From Pseudomonas furukawaii (lineage in GTDB: Bacteria; Pseudomonadota; Gammaproteobacteria; Pseudomonadales; Pseudomonadaceae): 64,000 nt of DNA. Shown one piece after another: positions 49,396-58,792 of the stretch; the stretch's first letter is position 1; each line of letters opens with the position of its first letter. A model generated the notes under the pieces. It was not told where the DNA came from, made no database searches, and saw only the letters and a program-made list of their open reading frames with translations. Made by a program: the position numbers and the translations under genes. The stretch is taken from contig NZ_AP014862.1 of NCBI RefSeq assembly GCF_002355475.1, positions 2,666,001-2,730,000 of the forward strand, read 5' to 3'.

Positions 49396-51249
49396 TTAGA
49401 AGGTGACGCCCAGGCTGATGGACAGGTAGTCGCGGTCGCCGCGCGTGCCATAGTCGCCGTCGATGTAGTCGGTGTACGCCAGGCTGGCGTTGTAGGTGTT
49501 GTTGAAGGAGGCGTCGAGGCCGACGCTGATGGCCTTCGAGCCTTCGCTGAAGGCCGAGCCCTCGCCGGGGCCGTTGCCGTCCACGTCGTGCTGCCACGAG
49601 AGGTTGGGGCGCAGGTCGATGCCTGCGATGGCGTTGGGGTAGCTCAGGTTGGCGCGCATCCGGTAGCCCCAGGAGAAGCGTGTGAGAAAGCCCTTGTCAT
49701 TGCAGTGCTCCGGCGTCCTGGACAGGGTGGCACAGGCGCCGCTGGCGAGGATGCCGCTGCCATAGGTGCCGCTGCGGCCGTAGCGCGGACCGAAGGTGCC
49801 TTCCAGGCCGCCGACCCAGGTGCCGCCCACCTCGCCCACGACCACCAGCTGGTCCGCGCCCAGCACCTGGGCGAAGGAATGGGTGGCGGTGACCTGGGCC
49901 TGGGTGACTTCCTTGCGCCGGTAGCCGTTGAACAGGGTGCTGTCGGTGTCGGGGCGGATGTCCCCGGCCACCAGCGGTGAACGCGCCGGACTGTTCAGCA
50001 GCGACTGGATGATGTCGGTCCCATTGAGCTGGATCGGCAGGTTCGGCCGGTAGCTGATCTCGCCCTGCAGGGCGGTGCCGGTGGCCAGGTTGGTGGAGAA
50101 GGACAGGCCGTAGAGGCGGATGTCTTCCGGGTACTGGGCCAGGTACTGGGAGGTACCCAGGCGCAAGGCGCCAGCCAGGCTCTGGCCGTTGGCGCTGCCG
50201 AGGAAGGCGCGGCAGTTGGCCAGGGGCACGCCCAGGTTCGCGCAGAGCGACGGCGCGAAGTCGGTGTTGCCGTAGTAGGGGCTGCTGACGGTGCCCAGGT
50301 AGGGCAGGCGGCTGTGGTAGTTGGCCACGTAGGCGCCGAATTCGGTATCCAGGCTGGCGGCGAACCAGCGCAGGGACAGGCCCCACTGGCCACCGTTTCG
50401 GGCGTCCGCGTCGCCGGTCCGGGGGATGCGGATGCCTTCGTCGGTGAGGTTGACGCCGAAGGGCGTCAGGCCTGCGACCGCCGCGGGATTGCCGGTCAGC
50501 ACGCTGCCCACGTCCAGGCCATCGCAGCCGTCGGCGAGGAAGTCGTTGCTGGAGAAGAAGGTGCCGCAGTTGTCCAACTGCGTCTGTTCCCAATCCAGTT
50601 GGTAGAAGAAGTCGCCGGAGAGGGACTCGCTGAGGTTCTGCGAGACGTAGAACATGTTCACCGGCACCAGCCCTTCCTTCACCTCGGAACCCGGACGGCG
50701 CAGCGCCGAGAGGTTGAAGGGGTTGACCACGTTGAGGCCGCCCTGGATGAAGGTGCTCTCGCCCCAGTTCACCACCTGCTTGCCCAGGCGCACGGAGCCC
50801 GGCTGGTCGGCAATGGCGTAGTTGTAATAGACGAAGGCATCCAGCAATTCGGTGCCGGCGGACTTCGCCGAGCGCTTGCGGTTGTTGTCCTCCACATCCT
50901 TGAAGCGCTGATCGCGGTCGCGCAGGACATAGTCGTACCAGTAGCTGCCCCGCAGGAAGATACCGATATCGCCCTGGCTCAGTTGCAGGTCATGGGTGCC
51001 CTTGAAGAGGCCGGAGAAGGCGTCGCCTGAACGGAAGTTGCGCCGGCCATCATCGCTGGTCGCGCTGTTCAGCTGCTTGGGATCGGGGTTGGCGGTGGAG
51101 AGGCTGGTGCCGATGGATAGCGACGAATCCAGCTGGCCCTCGATTCCGCCAAGTTGGAAATTGACCGCCAGTGCATGACTTGCCAGGCAACTCAGGGGCA
51201 ATAGTAGAAATGGCGGGCGAATAATGCCGCGCATATTGAATCTCATCAC
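49396..51249 (-). CDS. DUF1302 outer-membrane-type protein
   Basis: A 617-residue protein with signal peptide (LLLPLSCLASHALA, cleavage before VNFQLG) and long alternating polar/apolar stretches ending in a C-terminal Phe (SLGVTF), consistent with an outer-membrane beta-barrel. DUF1302 hallmarks are LDSSLSIGTSLSTANPDP near the start and RLGKQVVNWGESTFIQGGLN in the middle. Coupled to the DUF1329 gene. Being divergent from the LysR regulator at 51554, it is likely under that regulator's control and could take up the acid handled by the genes at 52489-56589. Confidence 0.85.
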   Translation of the reverse strand: MMRFNMRGIIRPPFLLLPLSCLASHALAVNFQLGGIEGQLDSSLSIGTSLSTANPDPKQLNSATSDDGRRNFRSGDAFSGLFKGTHDLQLSQGDIGIFLRGSYWYDYVLRDRDQRFKDVEDNNRKRSAKSAGTELLDAFVYYNYAIADQPGSVRLGKQVVNWGESTFIQGGLNVVNPFNLSALRRPGSEVKEGLVPVNMFYVSQNLSESLSGDFFYQLDWEQTQLDNCGTFFSSNDFLADGCDGLDVGSVLTGNPAAVAGLTPFGVNLTDEGIRIPRTGDADARNGGQWGLSLRWFAASLDTEFGAYVANYHSRLPYLGTVSSPYYGNTDFAPSLCANLGVPLANCRAFLGSANGQSLAGALRLGTSQYLAQYPEDIRLYGLSFSTNLATGTALQGEISYRPNLPIQLNGTDIIQSLLNSPARSPLVAGDIRPDTDSTLFNGYRRKEVTQAQVTATHSFAQVLGADQLVVVGEVGGTWVGGLEGTFGPRYGRSGTYGSGILASGACATLSRTPEHCNDKGFLTRFSWGYRMRANLSYPNAIAGIDLRPNLSWQHDVDGNGPGEGSAFSEGSKAISVGLDASFNNTYNASLAYTDYIDGDYGTRGDRDYLSISLGVTF

Positions 51250-51553
51250 TCGTTATCCTCTTTGTTTTTGAGTGAGAACCAGGTTCAAGGCGCAGGCACA
51301 ATAAGTTCAGGTATATCCAGGCAATAGCAATCCCGGCCGCTTGAGCGACATATCGACACTATTCGGCAGAATGGAAGTCGACCCGGAAACAGGGTGCTGG
51401 ATGCCCGTTACTTATTGTTCTGCGTAATGGGGTGAAGTTGCGGATACTCCCTTCTAACTGCTGTTTCAGCGATACTAGGGGCGCCCCGGAATGCCCACAA
51501 ATAGTGTCTTCCGATAGTTGCCATATCACTTCGGCATAGCCAGCGAGATCCCC
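51250..51553. promoter_or_regulatory. divergent promoter region, DUF1302 operon and LysR gene
   Basis: 304 bp, AT-richer than its flanks and free of genes. It separates the leftward DUF1302/DUF1329 operon from the rightward LysR gene. Short T-N11-A-like dyads such as GATAGTTGCCATATC (about 51512-51526) may be LysR sites, but none is a strong palindrome. Confidence 0.4.
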
Positions 51554-52525
51554 ATGACCCTCAAGCAGCTCCGCTACCTGATCGCCATCGCCGAAGCGGG
51601 AAGCTTCTCCGCCGCCGCGCGCCGCTCCTTCATTGCGCAACCGGCGCTGAGCCGACAGATCGGCCTGCTGGAAAGCGAGCTGGAGATTCAGTTGCTGGAG
51701 CGCCAGCACGATGGCGTAGCGTTGACCGACGCGGGACGACGGCTCTACGAAGTGGCGCGTTCGGTGGTGCAGAAGCTGGACTCGGTGAAGGACGAGCTGA
51801 CCTCCACGCGGGGCGACCCGCGCGGGCATGTGTCCATCTCGATTCCGGCCAGCGCCTCGGCGCTGCTGCTGCCGGAAATCATCTCGCGGGCCACGGAGAA
51901 GTTCCCCGGCATCACCCTGACGGTGTGCGACGGCCTGACCCGCGAAGGGGGACAGGCCATCGAACTGGGCAAGGTGGATTTCGGCGTGGTGCCCAATGCC
52001 GAGGAACTGGAGCACGTGGCGGCCGAGCCCATCTTCACCGAGGACCTCTATTGGGTGGGGGCGGCCAGCGAGGCGGAGAAGGACGCGCCCATCACCCTGG
52101 CGGAGGCCGCCGCCACGCGCCTGGTGGTGGCGCCACGGGCGCTGCACCTGCGGCGTCGCATCGAGCAGGCGGCGATGGAGGCGGGGGTCACGCTGAATGT
52201 GGCCTATGAGCAGCAGTCAGCGCCGGGGATCGCCAGCCTGGTGCGCAGCGGGCTGGCGGCGACCATCTGCAACTGGCCGCCACTGATGGAACTGTTCGAG
52301 CCCACCGCCGCCCGGCTGGTGGTGGAGCCACGCATTACCCGCACGGTGTCCATCGCCCACTCGGTCCACAAGCCGCTGTCGTTCGCGGCCTCCTGCATGC
52401 ATGACCTGGTGCGCTCGATCCTGCTGGACGCGGTGCGGGAGGACCGCTGGCGCGGCAGCCTGATCGAGCGGAGTGTGGAGGAGGGGGCTCAGGCCCTGGA
52501 GGCGAGCGCCGGCGTTTCGTCCTGA
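51554..52525 (+). CDS. LysR family regulator of the acyl-CoA cluster
   Basis: A 323-residue LysR protein. Helix-turn-helix at residues about 2-60 (TLKQLRYLIAIAEAGSFSAA, IAQPALSRQIGLLESELE), effector domain from about 90 (GHVSISIPASASALLLPEII, LGKVDFGVVPN, SAPGIASLVRSGLAATI). The form resembles Nac/CbnR-type regulators of aromatic or organic acid use. The start is ATG 51554; the frame extends upstream without conservation. Its 3' end overlaps the convergent MFS gene by 37 bp. Likely inducer: the acid that the neighbouring genes activate. Confidence 0.85.
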   Translation: MTLKQLRYLIAIAEAGSFSAAARRSFIAQPALSRQIGLLESELEIQLLERQHDGVALTDAGRRLYEVARSVVQKLDSVKDELTSTRGDPRGHVSISIPASASALLLPEIISRATEKFPGITLTVCDGLTREGGQAIELGKVDFGVVPNAEELEHVAAEPIFTEDLYWVGAASEAEKDAPITLAEAAATRLVVAPRALHLRRRIEQAAMEAGVTLNVAYEQQSAPGIASLVRSGLAATICNWPPLMELFEPTAARLVVEPRITRTVSIAHSVHKPLSFAASCMHDLVRSILLDAVREDRWRGSLIERSVEEGAQALEASAGVSS

Positions 52526-53787
52526 GCCAGGCGTTGGCGGGAGCGTTGCGGATCCATGGTCACCAGTCCGAGCAGTCCGGCCACCACCATCACGATGCCG
52601 CAAGCCAGGAAGCCCTGGGCATAACCCTCGGGGTGCCCCGCGCCAGCGCCGTGGACCAGCAGTCCGGTGACCACCGGCGCCGAGAGCCCGGCCAGGGACG
52701 CCACCGCGTTGCCGATGGCGAGGATGCCGCCACGCTGGCTGCTGGGGGTGAACTCGGCCAGCATCGCCGGCCCCACCGAGTACATCACCAGGGCCAGGCC
52801 GCCGCTCAGGGTGAGGGCGATGATGCGGGTGACGACCGACAGCTCGGTGAGCATCAGCGAGGCGGAGAACAGCCCGCCGGCCATCAGGCACACCGACACG
52901 AAGGCGCCCCGGGCCAGGCGCGATGGCAGGCCCCGGCGCAACAGGCGCTGGGACAGCCAGGCCATGAACAGGCTGAGGGGCGTGGTCACCAGGACGAAGA
53001 GGACGAACATCCGGCCGGTGTTCAGCGGGTCGATGCCCAGGCCGATTTCCAGGTAGCTGGGCACCCAGGTCAGGGTCAGTGCCAGGGACCAGTTGGCGGC
53101 GAAATGGCAGGCGTAGTTGCCCAGCACGCTGCCATCGGTGAGCAGGCGACGGTAGGGCACGCGGTGGGCGTCCGGGGCGACCTGGCCGGATCGCAGGTTG
53201 TCGAGGGTGCCTTCGCGGCCCAGCAACCACCAGAGCACGCACCAGACCAGGCCGATGGCCGCCAGCACGACGAAGTTGGTGCGCCAGCCGTAATGCAGGC
53301 TGATCCAGGGAATCATGGCGCCGGCCACCAGCAGGCCCATGGCGCTGCCGGAATGCAGCAGGGCCACCGGCAGGCTGCGGCGGTTGTCGGGGAACCACTT
53401 GTAGAGGGCGTGGGTGGCCACCGGCGACGCGGGACCCTCGCCGATGCCCAGCAGCACGCGGCAGGCGACGATCATCCACAGCGAGCTGGCGAACAGCATG
53501 GGCAACTGGATCAGCGCCCAGAACAGGCCCATGCCCAGCAGCAGGCTGCGGGTGGGTCGGCGGTTGGCGAGGAAGCCGCCGACCACGGCGGACACGGCGA
53601 ACAGCCAGTGCAGCGCGCCGCCGATCAGGCCGAATTCGGTGGGGGTGAGGTCCAGTTCCTGGGTCATGGGAACGGCGACCAGGCCGATCACCACCTTGTC
53701 GAGGAAGTTGACCAGCATCATGAAGGCCAGCAGGACCGCGATGGTCCAGGCGCTGGCCGGGCGGAAGGCAGTGTCGTCTTGGGTCAT
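52489..53787 (-). CDS. MFS transporter, anion:cation symporter type
   Basis: A 432-residue 12-span MFS carrier. The first span has FMMLVNFLDKVVIGLVAVPM, the motif of anion:cation symporters (DxxxxG type) that import organic acids, and the loop 2-3 motif is GGFLANRRPTRSLLLG; WFPDNRRSLPVALLHSGSAMG marks span 4-5. Part of a leftward operon with acyl-CoA dehydrogenase and ligase. It probably imports the carboxylate that the ligase activates. Confidence 0.83.
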   Translation of the reverse strand: MTQDDTAFRPASAWTIAVLLAFMMLVNFLDKVVIGLVAVPMTQELDLTPTEFGLIGGALHWLFAVSAVVGGFLANRRPTRSLLLGMGLFWALIQLPMLFASSLWMIVACRVLLGIGEGPASPVATHALYKWFPDNRRSLPVALLHSGSAMGLLVAGAMIPWISLHYGWRTNFVVLAAIGLVWCVLWWLLGREGTLDNLRSGQVAPDAHRVPYRRLLTDGSVLGNYACHFAANWSLALTLTWVPSYLEIGLGIDPLNTGRMFVLFVLVTTPLSLFMAWLSQRLLRRGLPSRLARGAFVSVCLMAGGLFSASLMLTELSVVTRIIALTLSGGLALVMYSVGPAMLAEFTPSSQRGGILAIGNAVASLAGLSAPVVTGLLVHGAGAGHPEGYAQGFLACGIVMVVAGLLGLVTMDPQRSRQRLAQDETPALASRA

Positions 53788-53864
53788 GGGAATGCTCTTG
53801 TTGTCGTTATCGAAGACCCGTCCGGCTTCCCTCGCCGGACGGGCACTGGGGCGTCGGGAGCCCC

Positions 53865-55028
53865 TCAGTCCGGCATCAGGATGCCTTTGGCGATGGTGTT
53901 GCGCTGGATCTCGCTGGTGCCGGTCAGGATGCGCATCATGCGGGTGGCGCGGAACAGCCATTCGACGGGATGCCCCGCCACCAGGCCGGACCCGCCGTGG
54001 ATCTGCACGGCCCGATCCGCGATGCGGAAGGCGGTTTCCGAGGCGTAGAGCTTGCACATGGACGCCTGCACCTTGATGTCGCCGCCCGCATCGTTGCTGA
54101 GCGCCGTGGCGAACATCATGCTGCGCGCGGCGTGGAGCTCGGTGGCCATGTCCGCGAGCATGTGGTTGATGGACTGGAACATCGCGATGGGCTGGCCGAA
54201 CTGCTTGCGCGTGCGGGCATGTTCGATCGACAGGTTCAGCGCCAGGCCCGCCATGCCGAGCATGGTGGGACAGTGCAGCAGGCGGTTGAGGGTGATGCGA
54301 CCCATGGCCAGCTTGAAGCCGGCGCCCTCGTCGCCGAGGCGGTTCTCCACCGGCACCCGGACGTCGTCCAGGATGATGTTGCCGTGGGCGCCGCCGCCGG
54401 ACATCACCGAGTAGTCGCTTTCCACCCGCACGCCTTCGCTGTGCAGGTCAATGAAGAACGCCGAGATGCCCTGCGGACCGCGACCCGGACCGGTCACCGC
54501 CAGCAGAATGGCCAGGTCGGCGTAGGGCGCGCCGGAAATGTAGCGTTTGGCTCCGTTCAGCAGATAGTGGTCGCCGTCGCGGCGGGCCTCGGTGCGGATG
54601 GCGGTGGCGTCGGAGCCGGCTTCCGCCTCGGTCAGGGCGAAACAGACGGATTTTTCCGCCTGGCACACCGGACGCAGGAAGGCCTCCACCTGATGCTCGC
54701 TGGCCACGCGGAACAGGTGGCCGATGCGGGGCGGGCCGGAGAGCTCGCCCAGCACGTGGGGCGCCAGCGGCGAGCCGGTCAGCACGGCCGCTTCCTTCAC
54801 CGCGCAGAGCTCGGCGACGCTGAGTCCGGCGCCACCCAGGTGCTCCGGCAGCAGGGCGTTGTAGAAGCCCAGCTCGCAGGAGCGCTTCCAGATGTCCCGC
54901 AGCAGGGGACGGGCGATCGGCTGGCCCCAGACGATGCCTTCGCGCTGCACCAGCGGGTCGAGTTCGTCGCGGACGAATGCGTTGATGCCGTCGATGATGG
55001 TGCGGGCCTTGTCGCTTGGCTTGAGCAT
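53865..55028 (-). CDS. acyl-CoA dehydrogenase
   Basis: A 387-residue flavoprotein with both family signatures: CFALTEAEAGSDATAIRTEA (about residues 129-148, FAD and substrate binding) and QIHGGSGLVAGHPVEWLFRA near the C-terminus (signature 2). The usual catalytic glutamate position near 370 is replaced by RILTGTSEIQRNTIAK, whose Glu (TSEIQ) is the normal catalytic base of medium-chain-like enzymes. It dehydrogenates the acyl-CoA made by the ligase encoded 13 bp upstream. Confidence 0.87.
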   Translation of the reverse strand: MLKPSDKARTIIDGINAFVRDELDPLVQREGIVWGQPIARPLLRDIWKRSCELGFYNALLPEHLGGAGLSVAELCAVKEAAVLTGSPLAPHVLGELSGPPRIGHLFRVASEHQVEAFLRPVCQAEKSVCFALTEAEAGSDATAIRTEARRDGDHYLLNGAKRYISGAPYADLAILLAVTGPGRGPQGISAFFIDLHSEGVRVESDYSVMSGGGAHGNIILDDVRVPVENRLGDEGAGFKLAMGRITLNRLLHCPTMLGMAGLALNLSIEHARTRKQFGQPIAMFQSINHMLADMATELHAARSMMFATALSNDAGGDIKVQASMCKLYASETAFRIADRAVQIHGGSGLVAGHPVEWLFRATRMMRILTGTSEIQRNTIAKGILMPD

Positions 55029-55041
55029 GTGCCTGTCTCCC

Positions 55042-56589
55042 TCAGATCCGTCGTTCGCTGTTCTGCCAGTACGCTTCGCGGATCAGGCGGCGCACGACCT
55101 TGCCGTTGGGGTTCTTCGGCAGTTCCTTGACGAAGTCCACTGCGCGGGGCTTCTTGAAGCCCGCGAGGGAACGCCCGCAGTGTTCGATGATGGCGTCGGC
55201 GCTGAGGCTTTCACCCGGCTTGAGCACCACCACGGCGCGCACCGCTTCGCCCCATTGCTCGTCCGGCACGCCCACCACAGCGGCCTCGAAGACCTGGGGC
55301 AGGCTGTAGAGCACCTGCTCCACCTCGGTGGGGTAGATGTTGAAGCCACCGGAAATGATCATTTCCTTCTTGCGGTCGACGATGAACAGGTACCCGCGTT
55401 CGTCCACCCTGGCCAGGTCGCCGGTGAGGTAGTAGCCGTCGCGCATCACCTCGGCGGTCAGCTCCGGGGCCTGCCAGTAGCCCTTCATGATGTCCGGGCC
55501 CTTGACCACGATCTCGCCGACTTCGCCGGGGCGCACGTCCTCGAAGTCCTCGTTCACCACCCGCAGGTCGGTCTCGAAGTAGCAGCGGCCGCAGGAGGCC
55601 AGGCGGCTGTGGTCGTCGCCTTCGATCAGGTGGTCCTGCTCGGTGAGCACCGTCACCAGGGAGCAGGTTTCCCCGGCGCCGTAGCCCTGGGCGAGGATGG
55701 GGCCGAACACCTCGATGGCGCGCTTGACCAGGGCCGGCGCCATGGGCGCGGCGCCGTACATCACCAGGCGCAGGCTGGAGAGGTCGTAGCGCTCGACCTC
55801 CGGCACGTTGACCAGGCGGTTGATCATGGCCGGCACCAGGAACAGGCGAGTGACCCGCTCGCGCTGGATGGTTTCCAGCAGCAGGCGGTCGTCGTAGCGG
55901 TCCAGCAGCAGGTTGCAGGCGCCCACCGCCAGCAGCGGCATGATCTGCATGCCGCTGGCATGGGTGATGGGGCCGACGTGGGCCATGATGTCGCCGGGTG
56001 CCGCCCGGCGGGTGGGGCTGGCGATGCTCTTGCGGATCAGCGCCTTGCGGTTGCCGAAGCTGAGCATGGCGGCCTTGAGCACGCCGGAGCTGCCGGAGGT
56101 GTAGTGCAGCACCGCCAGCTCGTCGTCGTCGGGGTCGCAGTTCACCGGTGCCTCGCTGCCTCGTGCCAGCACCTCGGGGTAGCGGATGTCGGCGCTTTCC
56201 TCGTCGAGGGAGATGATCCAGCGCAGCTGCGGGACCTCGCCCCGGCGGGCCTGGAGGGCGGCGGCGAAGCGGCCATCGGTCACCACCGCCTGGCTCCGTG
56301 AGTCTTCCAGCACCTGGACGACCTCGTCCAGGGAGAGGCGGGCGTTGATCGGCACCTTGACCATGCCGGCCTTGTAGAAGGCGACTTCGGCCTCCACCAG
56401 TTCGACGCGGTTGAAGGCGAGTATCGCCACATGGGCGCCGCGCGCCAGGCCGAGGGCCTGGAGGCCGGATGCCAGGCGGTTGGTGCGGGCCTCCAATTGC
56501 GCGAAGGTGATCCGCTGGCGGCTGTCGACAACGGCTTCATGGTCGGGCCAGTAGAGCGCGCTCCGACTGATGATCTTTCCTAGGTTCAT
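55042..56589 (-). CDS. acyl-CoA synthetase (AMP-dependent ligase)
   Basis: A 515-residue adenylate-forming enzyme. Motifs: A3 YTSGSSGVLKAAMLS (P-loop), A5 GYGAGETC, A7 YYLTGDLARVDERGYLFIVD, A8 DRKKEMIISGGFNIYPTEVE and the C-terminal acylation lysine in PKNPNGKVVRR. It activates a carboxylic acid as AMP ester and transfers it to CoA. First gene of the leftward operon ligase - acyl-CoA dehydrogenase - MFS carrier. Chain type cannot be read from sequence; branched or aromatic acids are possible. Confidence 0.88.
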   Translation of the reverse strand: MNLGKIISRSALYWPDHEAVVDSRQRITFAQLEARTNRLASGLQALGLARGAHVAILAFNRVELVEAEVAFYKAGMVKVPINARLSLDEVVQVLEDSRSQAVVTDGRFAAALQARRGEVPQLRWIISLDEESADIRYPEVLARGSEAPVNCDPDDDELAVLHYTSGSSGVLKAAMLSFGNRKALIRKSIASPTRRAAPGDIMAHVGPITHASGMQIMPLLAVGACNLLLDRYDDRLLLETIQRERVTRLFLVPAMINRLVNVPEVERYDLSSLRLVMYGAAPMAPALVKRAIEVFGPILAQGYGAGETCSLVTVLTEQDHLIEGDDHSRLASCGRCYFETDLRVVNEDFEDVRPGEVGEIVVKGPDIMKGYWQAPELTAEVMRDGYYLTGDLARVDERGYLFIVDRKKEMIISGGFNIYPTEVEQVLYSLPQVFEAAVVGVPDEQWGEAVRAVVVLKPGESLSADAIIEHCGRSLAGFKKPRAVDFVKELPKNPNGKVVRRLIREAYWQNSERRI

Positions 56590-56887
56590 TTATTGTTCTC
56601 ATCGGCAGGACAACTGCGCCGATGCTAGCCAAGCGAACTTCGCGGCAACTAATACAACAGTACGATGCAGGCCATAGCGATATGGAATAGCCGCAATCCC
56701 TCGGGGCAGACGCAGCAAGCAGCCCTTGTCCAAGGGCATGAGGGGCCTTGGCCGTGTCCGCTCATCGGCTTTTTCCGGCGCTCGACGCCGCCGGAGGGGC
56801 CTCGAGGTGGTTGAGGGCGCGGGTTTTGTTGTTGAATCAGCCGGCACGCCAGGGTGTCGGAACACGGAGCGGTTTCCCGGTAAGTCA

Positions 56888-58348
56888 ATGAGTGAGAACA
56901 AGAAGAACAACGATTCAAGCAGTATCTGGCATCCCATCCAGGGGCCGCTCGGGGCGGGGCTGACGCTGGGGGCGCTGGTGTTCATGGGCAGCCTGCTGGG
57001 CATCCTGACCCGGATGGAGAACCATCTGGCGTCGTTCTGGCTGGCCAACGCCATCATGGCGGGTGTCCTGCTGCGGATCCCGGCGTCCTCGACCCTGTTT
57101 GGCTGGCTGGTGGCGACGCTCGGCTTTCTTTCCGCCGACCTGATCACCGGCTCCTATCCGCTGAAGGCCGGCTTACTGACGCTCGCCAACCTGGTCGGGG
57201 TGGCGGCCATTCGCGCGGCGTACCTTCGGCTTACCCGGGGGCTCATCGGCATTCACCAACCCCTGGCGGTGCTCCATCTGGCCTGCGCTTGCGCCTGTGG
57301 CGCGGCGGCTTCCGGCATGGTCGGAGGGCTGATCAATCCGGTGCTGTTCGATGACGGTGTGCTGATTGGCTACCTCTTCTGGTTCGTGACCGAGTTCGCC
57401 AACTACATCGGCATCCTGCCGGTGCTGCTCACGGCTCCGGCCTTGCCGGACCTGTGTCGGCGTGTGGTGCGCTACATGACCACCCCCGCCTATCGCGCCA
57501 ACCTGCTGCCGGTCCTGCTCCTGATGGTGTCCTGTGTCGGGGCGCAGCTCATCGGTGGGCCCGGGGCCATCGCCTTCCCGGTGCCGGCCCTGCTGTGGTG
57601 CGCCGTGAGCTACTCCACCTTCGCCACCGCGACCCTGACCCTGCTGACCAGCGCCTGGATGCTGGTGAGCTATTCGAACTCCCTGCCTTTCAACGCCGAG
57701 GCGATGATTTCCCTGCGCCTCGGCGTGTTCCTGATCGTGCCGGGGCCGATCATGTTGTCCTTGCTGATGCAGAGCAACAACAGCCTGCTCGCCACCCTCA
57801 AGCACATGGCCGCGCGTGACGGCCTGACCGGTGTGAGCAACCGTCTTGACTTCATGGAACGGGCGCGGCAGCAGCTGCGCAGTGGCGGTTCGCCCGTGGG
57901 GGTGATGATGATCGACCTGGACCATTTCAAGGCGATCAACGACACCCATGGCCATGCGGCCGGCGACGCGGTACTGGTGTCGGTGGCCAGTCGTATCCAG
58001 CACTGCCTGCGGACGGGCGACCTGCTGGGTCGCCTCGGCGGTGAGGAGTTCGCCATCCTGATCGACGGTCACTCCGCCGAGGAGCTGGCCGCGATCGCCG
58101 AGCGAATTCGCCTGACGGTGGTCCAGGCGGCGGTGCGGATCCCGGAAGGGGTCGCTTTGCCGGTGACCATGAGCATTGGCGTGGCTGTGGCCGAGAGCGA
58201 CGGTCGATTGAGCATCGAGCAACTGCTGGCGGCATCCGATGCCGCACTCTACCGGGCGAAGAACGAAGGGCGTAACCGGGTGGTGGTGACGTCGCTGTTA
58301 CCGGACTGGTCGGCCGACGCGGAGTTCGGGCAGGGGGCGGTTCGATGA
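56888..58348 (+). CDS. diguanylate cyclase with MASE1-like membrane sensor
   Basis: A 486-residue membrane protein. The first 310 residues contain eight or so hydrophobic spans like the MASE1 sensory domain (WLANAIMAGVLLRIPA is a typical piece). The GGDEF domain starts at about 315 (ARDGLTGVSNRLDFMERARQ) with active site RLGGEEFAIL (about 382-391) and an RTGD inhibitory site five residues before it. It makes cyclic di-GMP and should be subject to product inhibition. Start ATG 56888 lacks a strong ribosome site. No EAL domain. Confidence 0.86.
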   Translation: MSENKKNNDSSSIWHPIQGPLGAGLTLGALVFMGSLLGILTRMENHLASFWLANAIMAGVLLRIPASSTLFGWLVATLGFLSADLITGSYPLKAGLLTLANLVGVAAIRAAYLRLTRGLIGIHQPLAVLHLACACACGAAASGMVGGLINPVLFDDGVLIGYLFWFVTEFANYIGILPVLLTAPALPDLCRRVVRYMTTPAYRANLLPVLLLMVSCVGAQLIGGPGAIAFPVPALLWCAVSYSTFATATLTLLTSAWMLVSYSNSLPFNAEAMISLRLGVFLIVPGPIMLSLLMQSNNSLLATLKHMAARDGLTGVSNRLDFMERARQQLRSGGSPVGVMMIDLDHFKAINDTHGHAAGDAVLVSVASRIQHCLRTGDLLGRLGGEEFAILIDGHSAEELAAIAERIRLTVVQAAVRIPEGVALPVTMSIGVAVAESDGRLSIEQLLAASDAALYRAKNEGRNRVVVTSLLPDWSADAEFGQGAVR

Positions 58349-58792
58349 GCGCTGCTGTGGGCTCGCCTCACTGAGACCGATCGGGCGGGGGCACCCGCGC
58401 CGGATCCGTGGCCTGGAAGCACGGCGCGACGCCTGACGATTTAATATAAAAATTCGTGAGGTCAAACCTCATTATTATTAGTTTGTTGCATTTATCCGGG
58501 TTCTTCACACTAGTGCGGCTCCCCTCGAAGTCCCCGTGACCCCACGGCCTTCGGCCACGACTGCCGTCATCCGTCCTCCCGGGGCGGCAGGGGGAGCGTC
58601 CTGCAATCCGAACCGAGATGGAACCCCAATGACCACCGCGATTCCCTTCGACGCGGCCGACTCCTGCAACTGCGGGATCGTCCGCCGTTTCGACGCCTGA
58701 TCCCTACAAAAAAATAAATGCTCCCGGGTGCCCATGGGCGCCTTGCCGGGTTCCTCGCAGGTCGAGGGGCCCTTCCTGACTGCCGGAACATC
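58349..58792. other. gene-free interval with AT-rich dyad
   Basis: 444 bp between the cyclase and HPP genes. 58438-58500 is strikingly AT-rich for this genome and contains TGAGGTCAAACCTCA (58457-58471), a perfect 6+3+6 palindrome. Promoter elements for the HPP gene are likely here. No gene or RNA is recognised. Confidence 0.45.
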
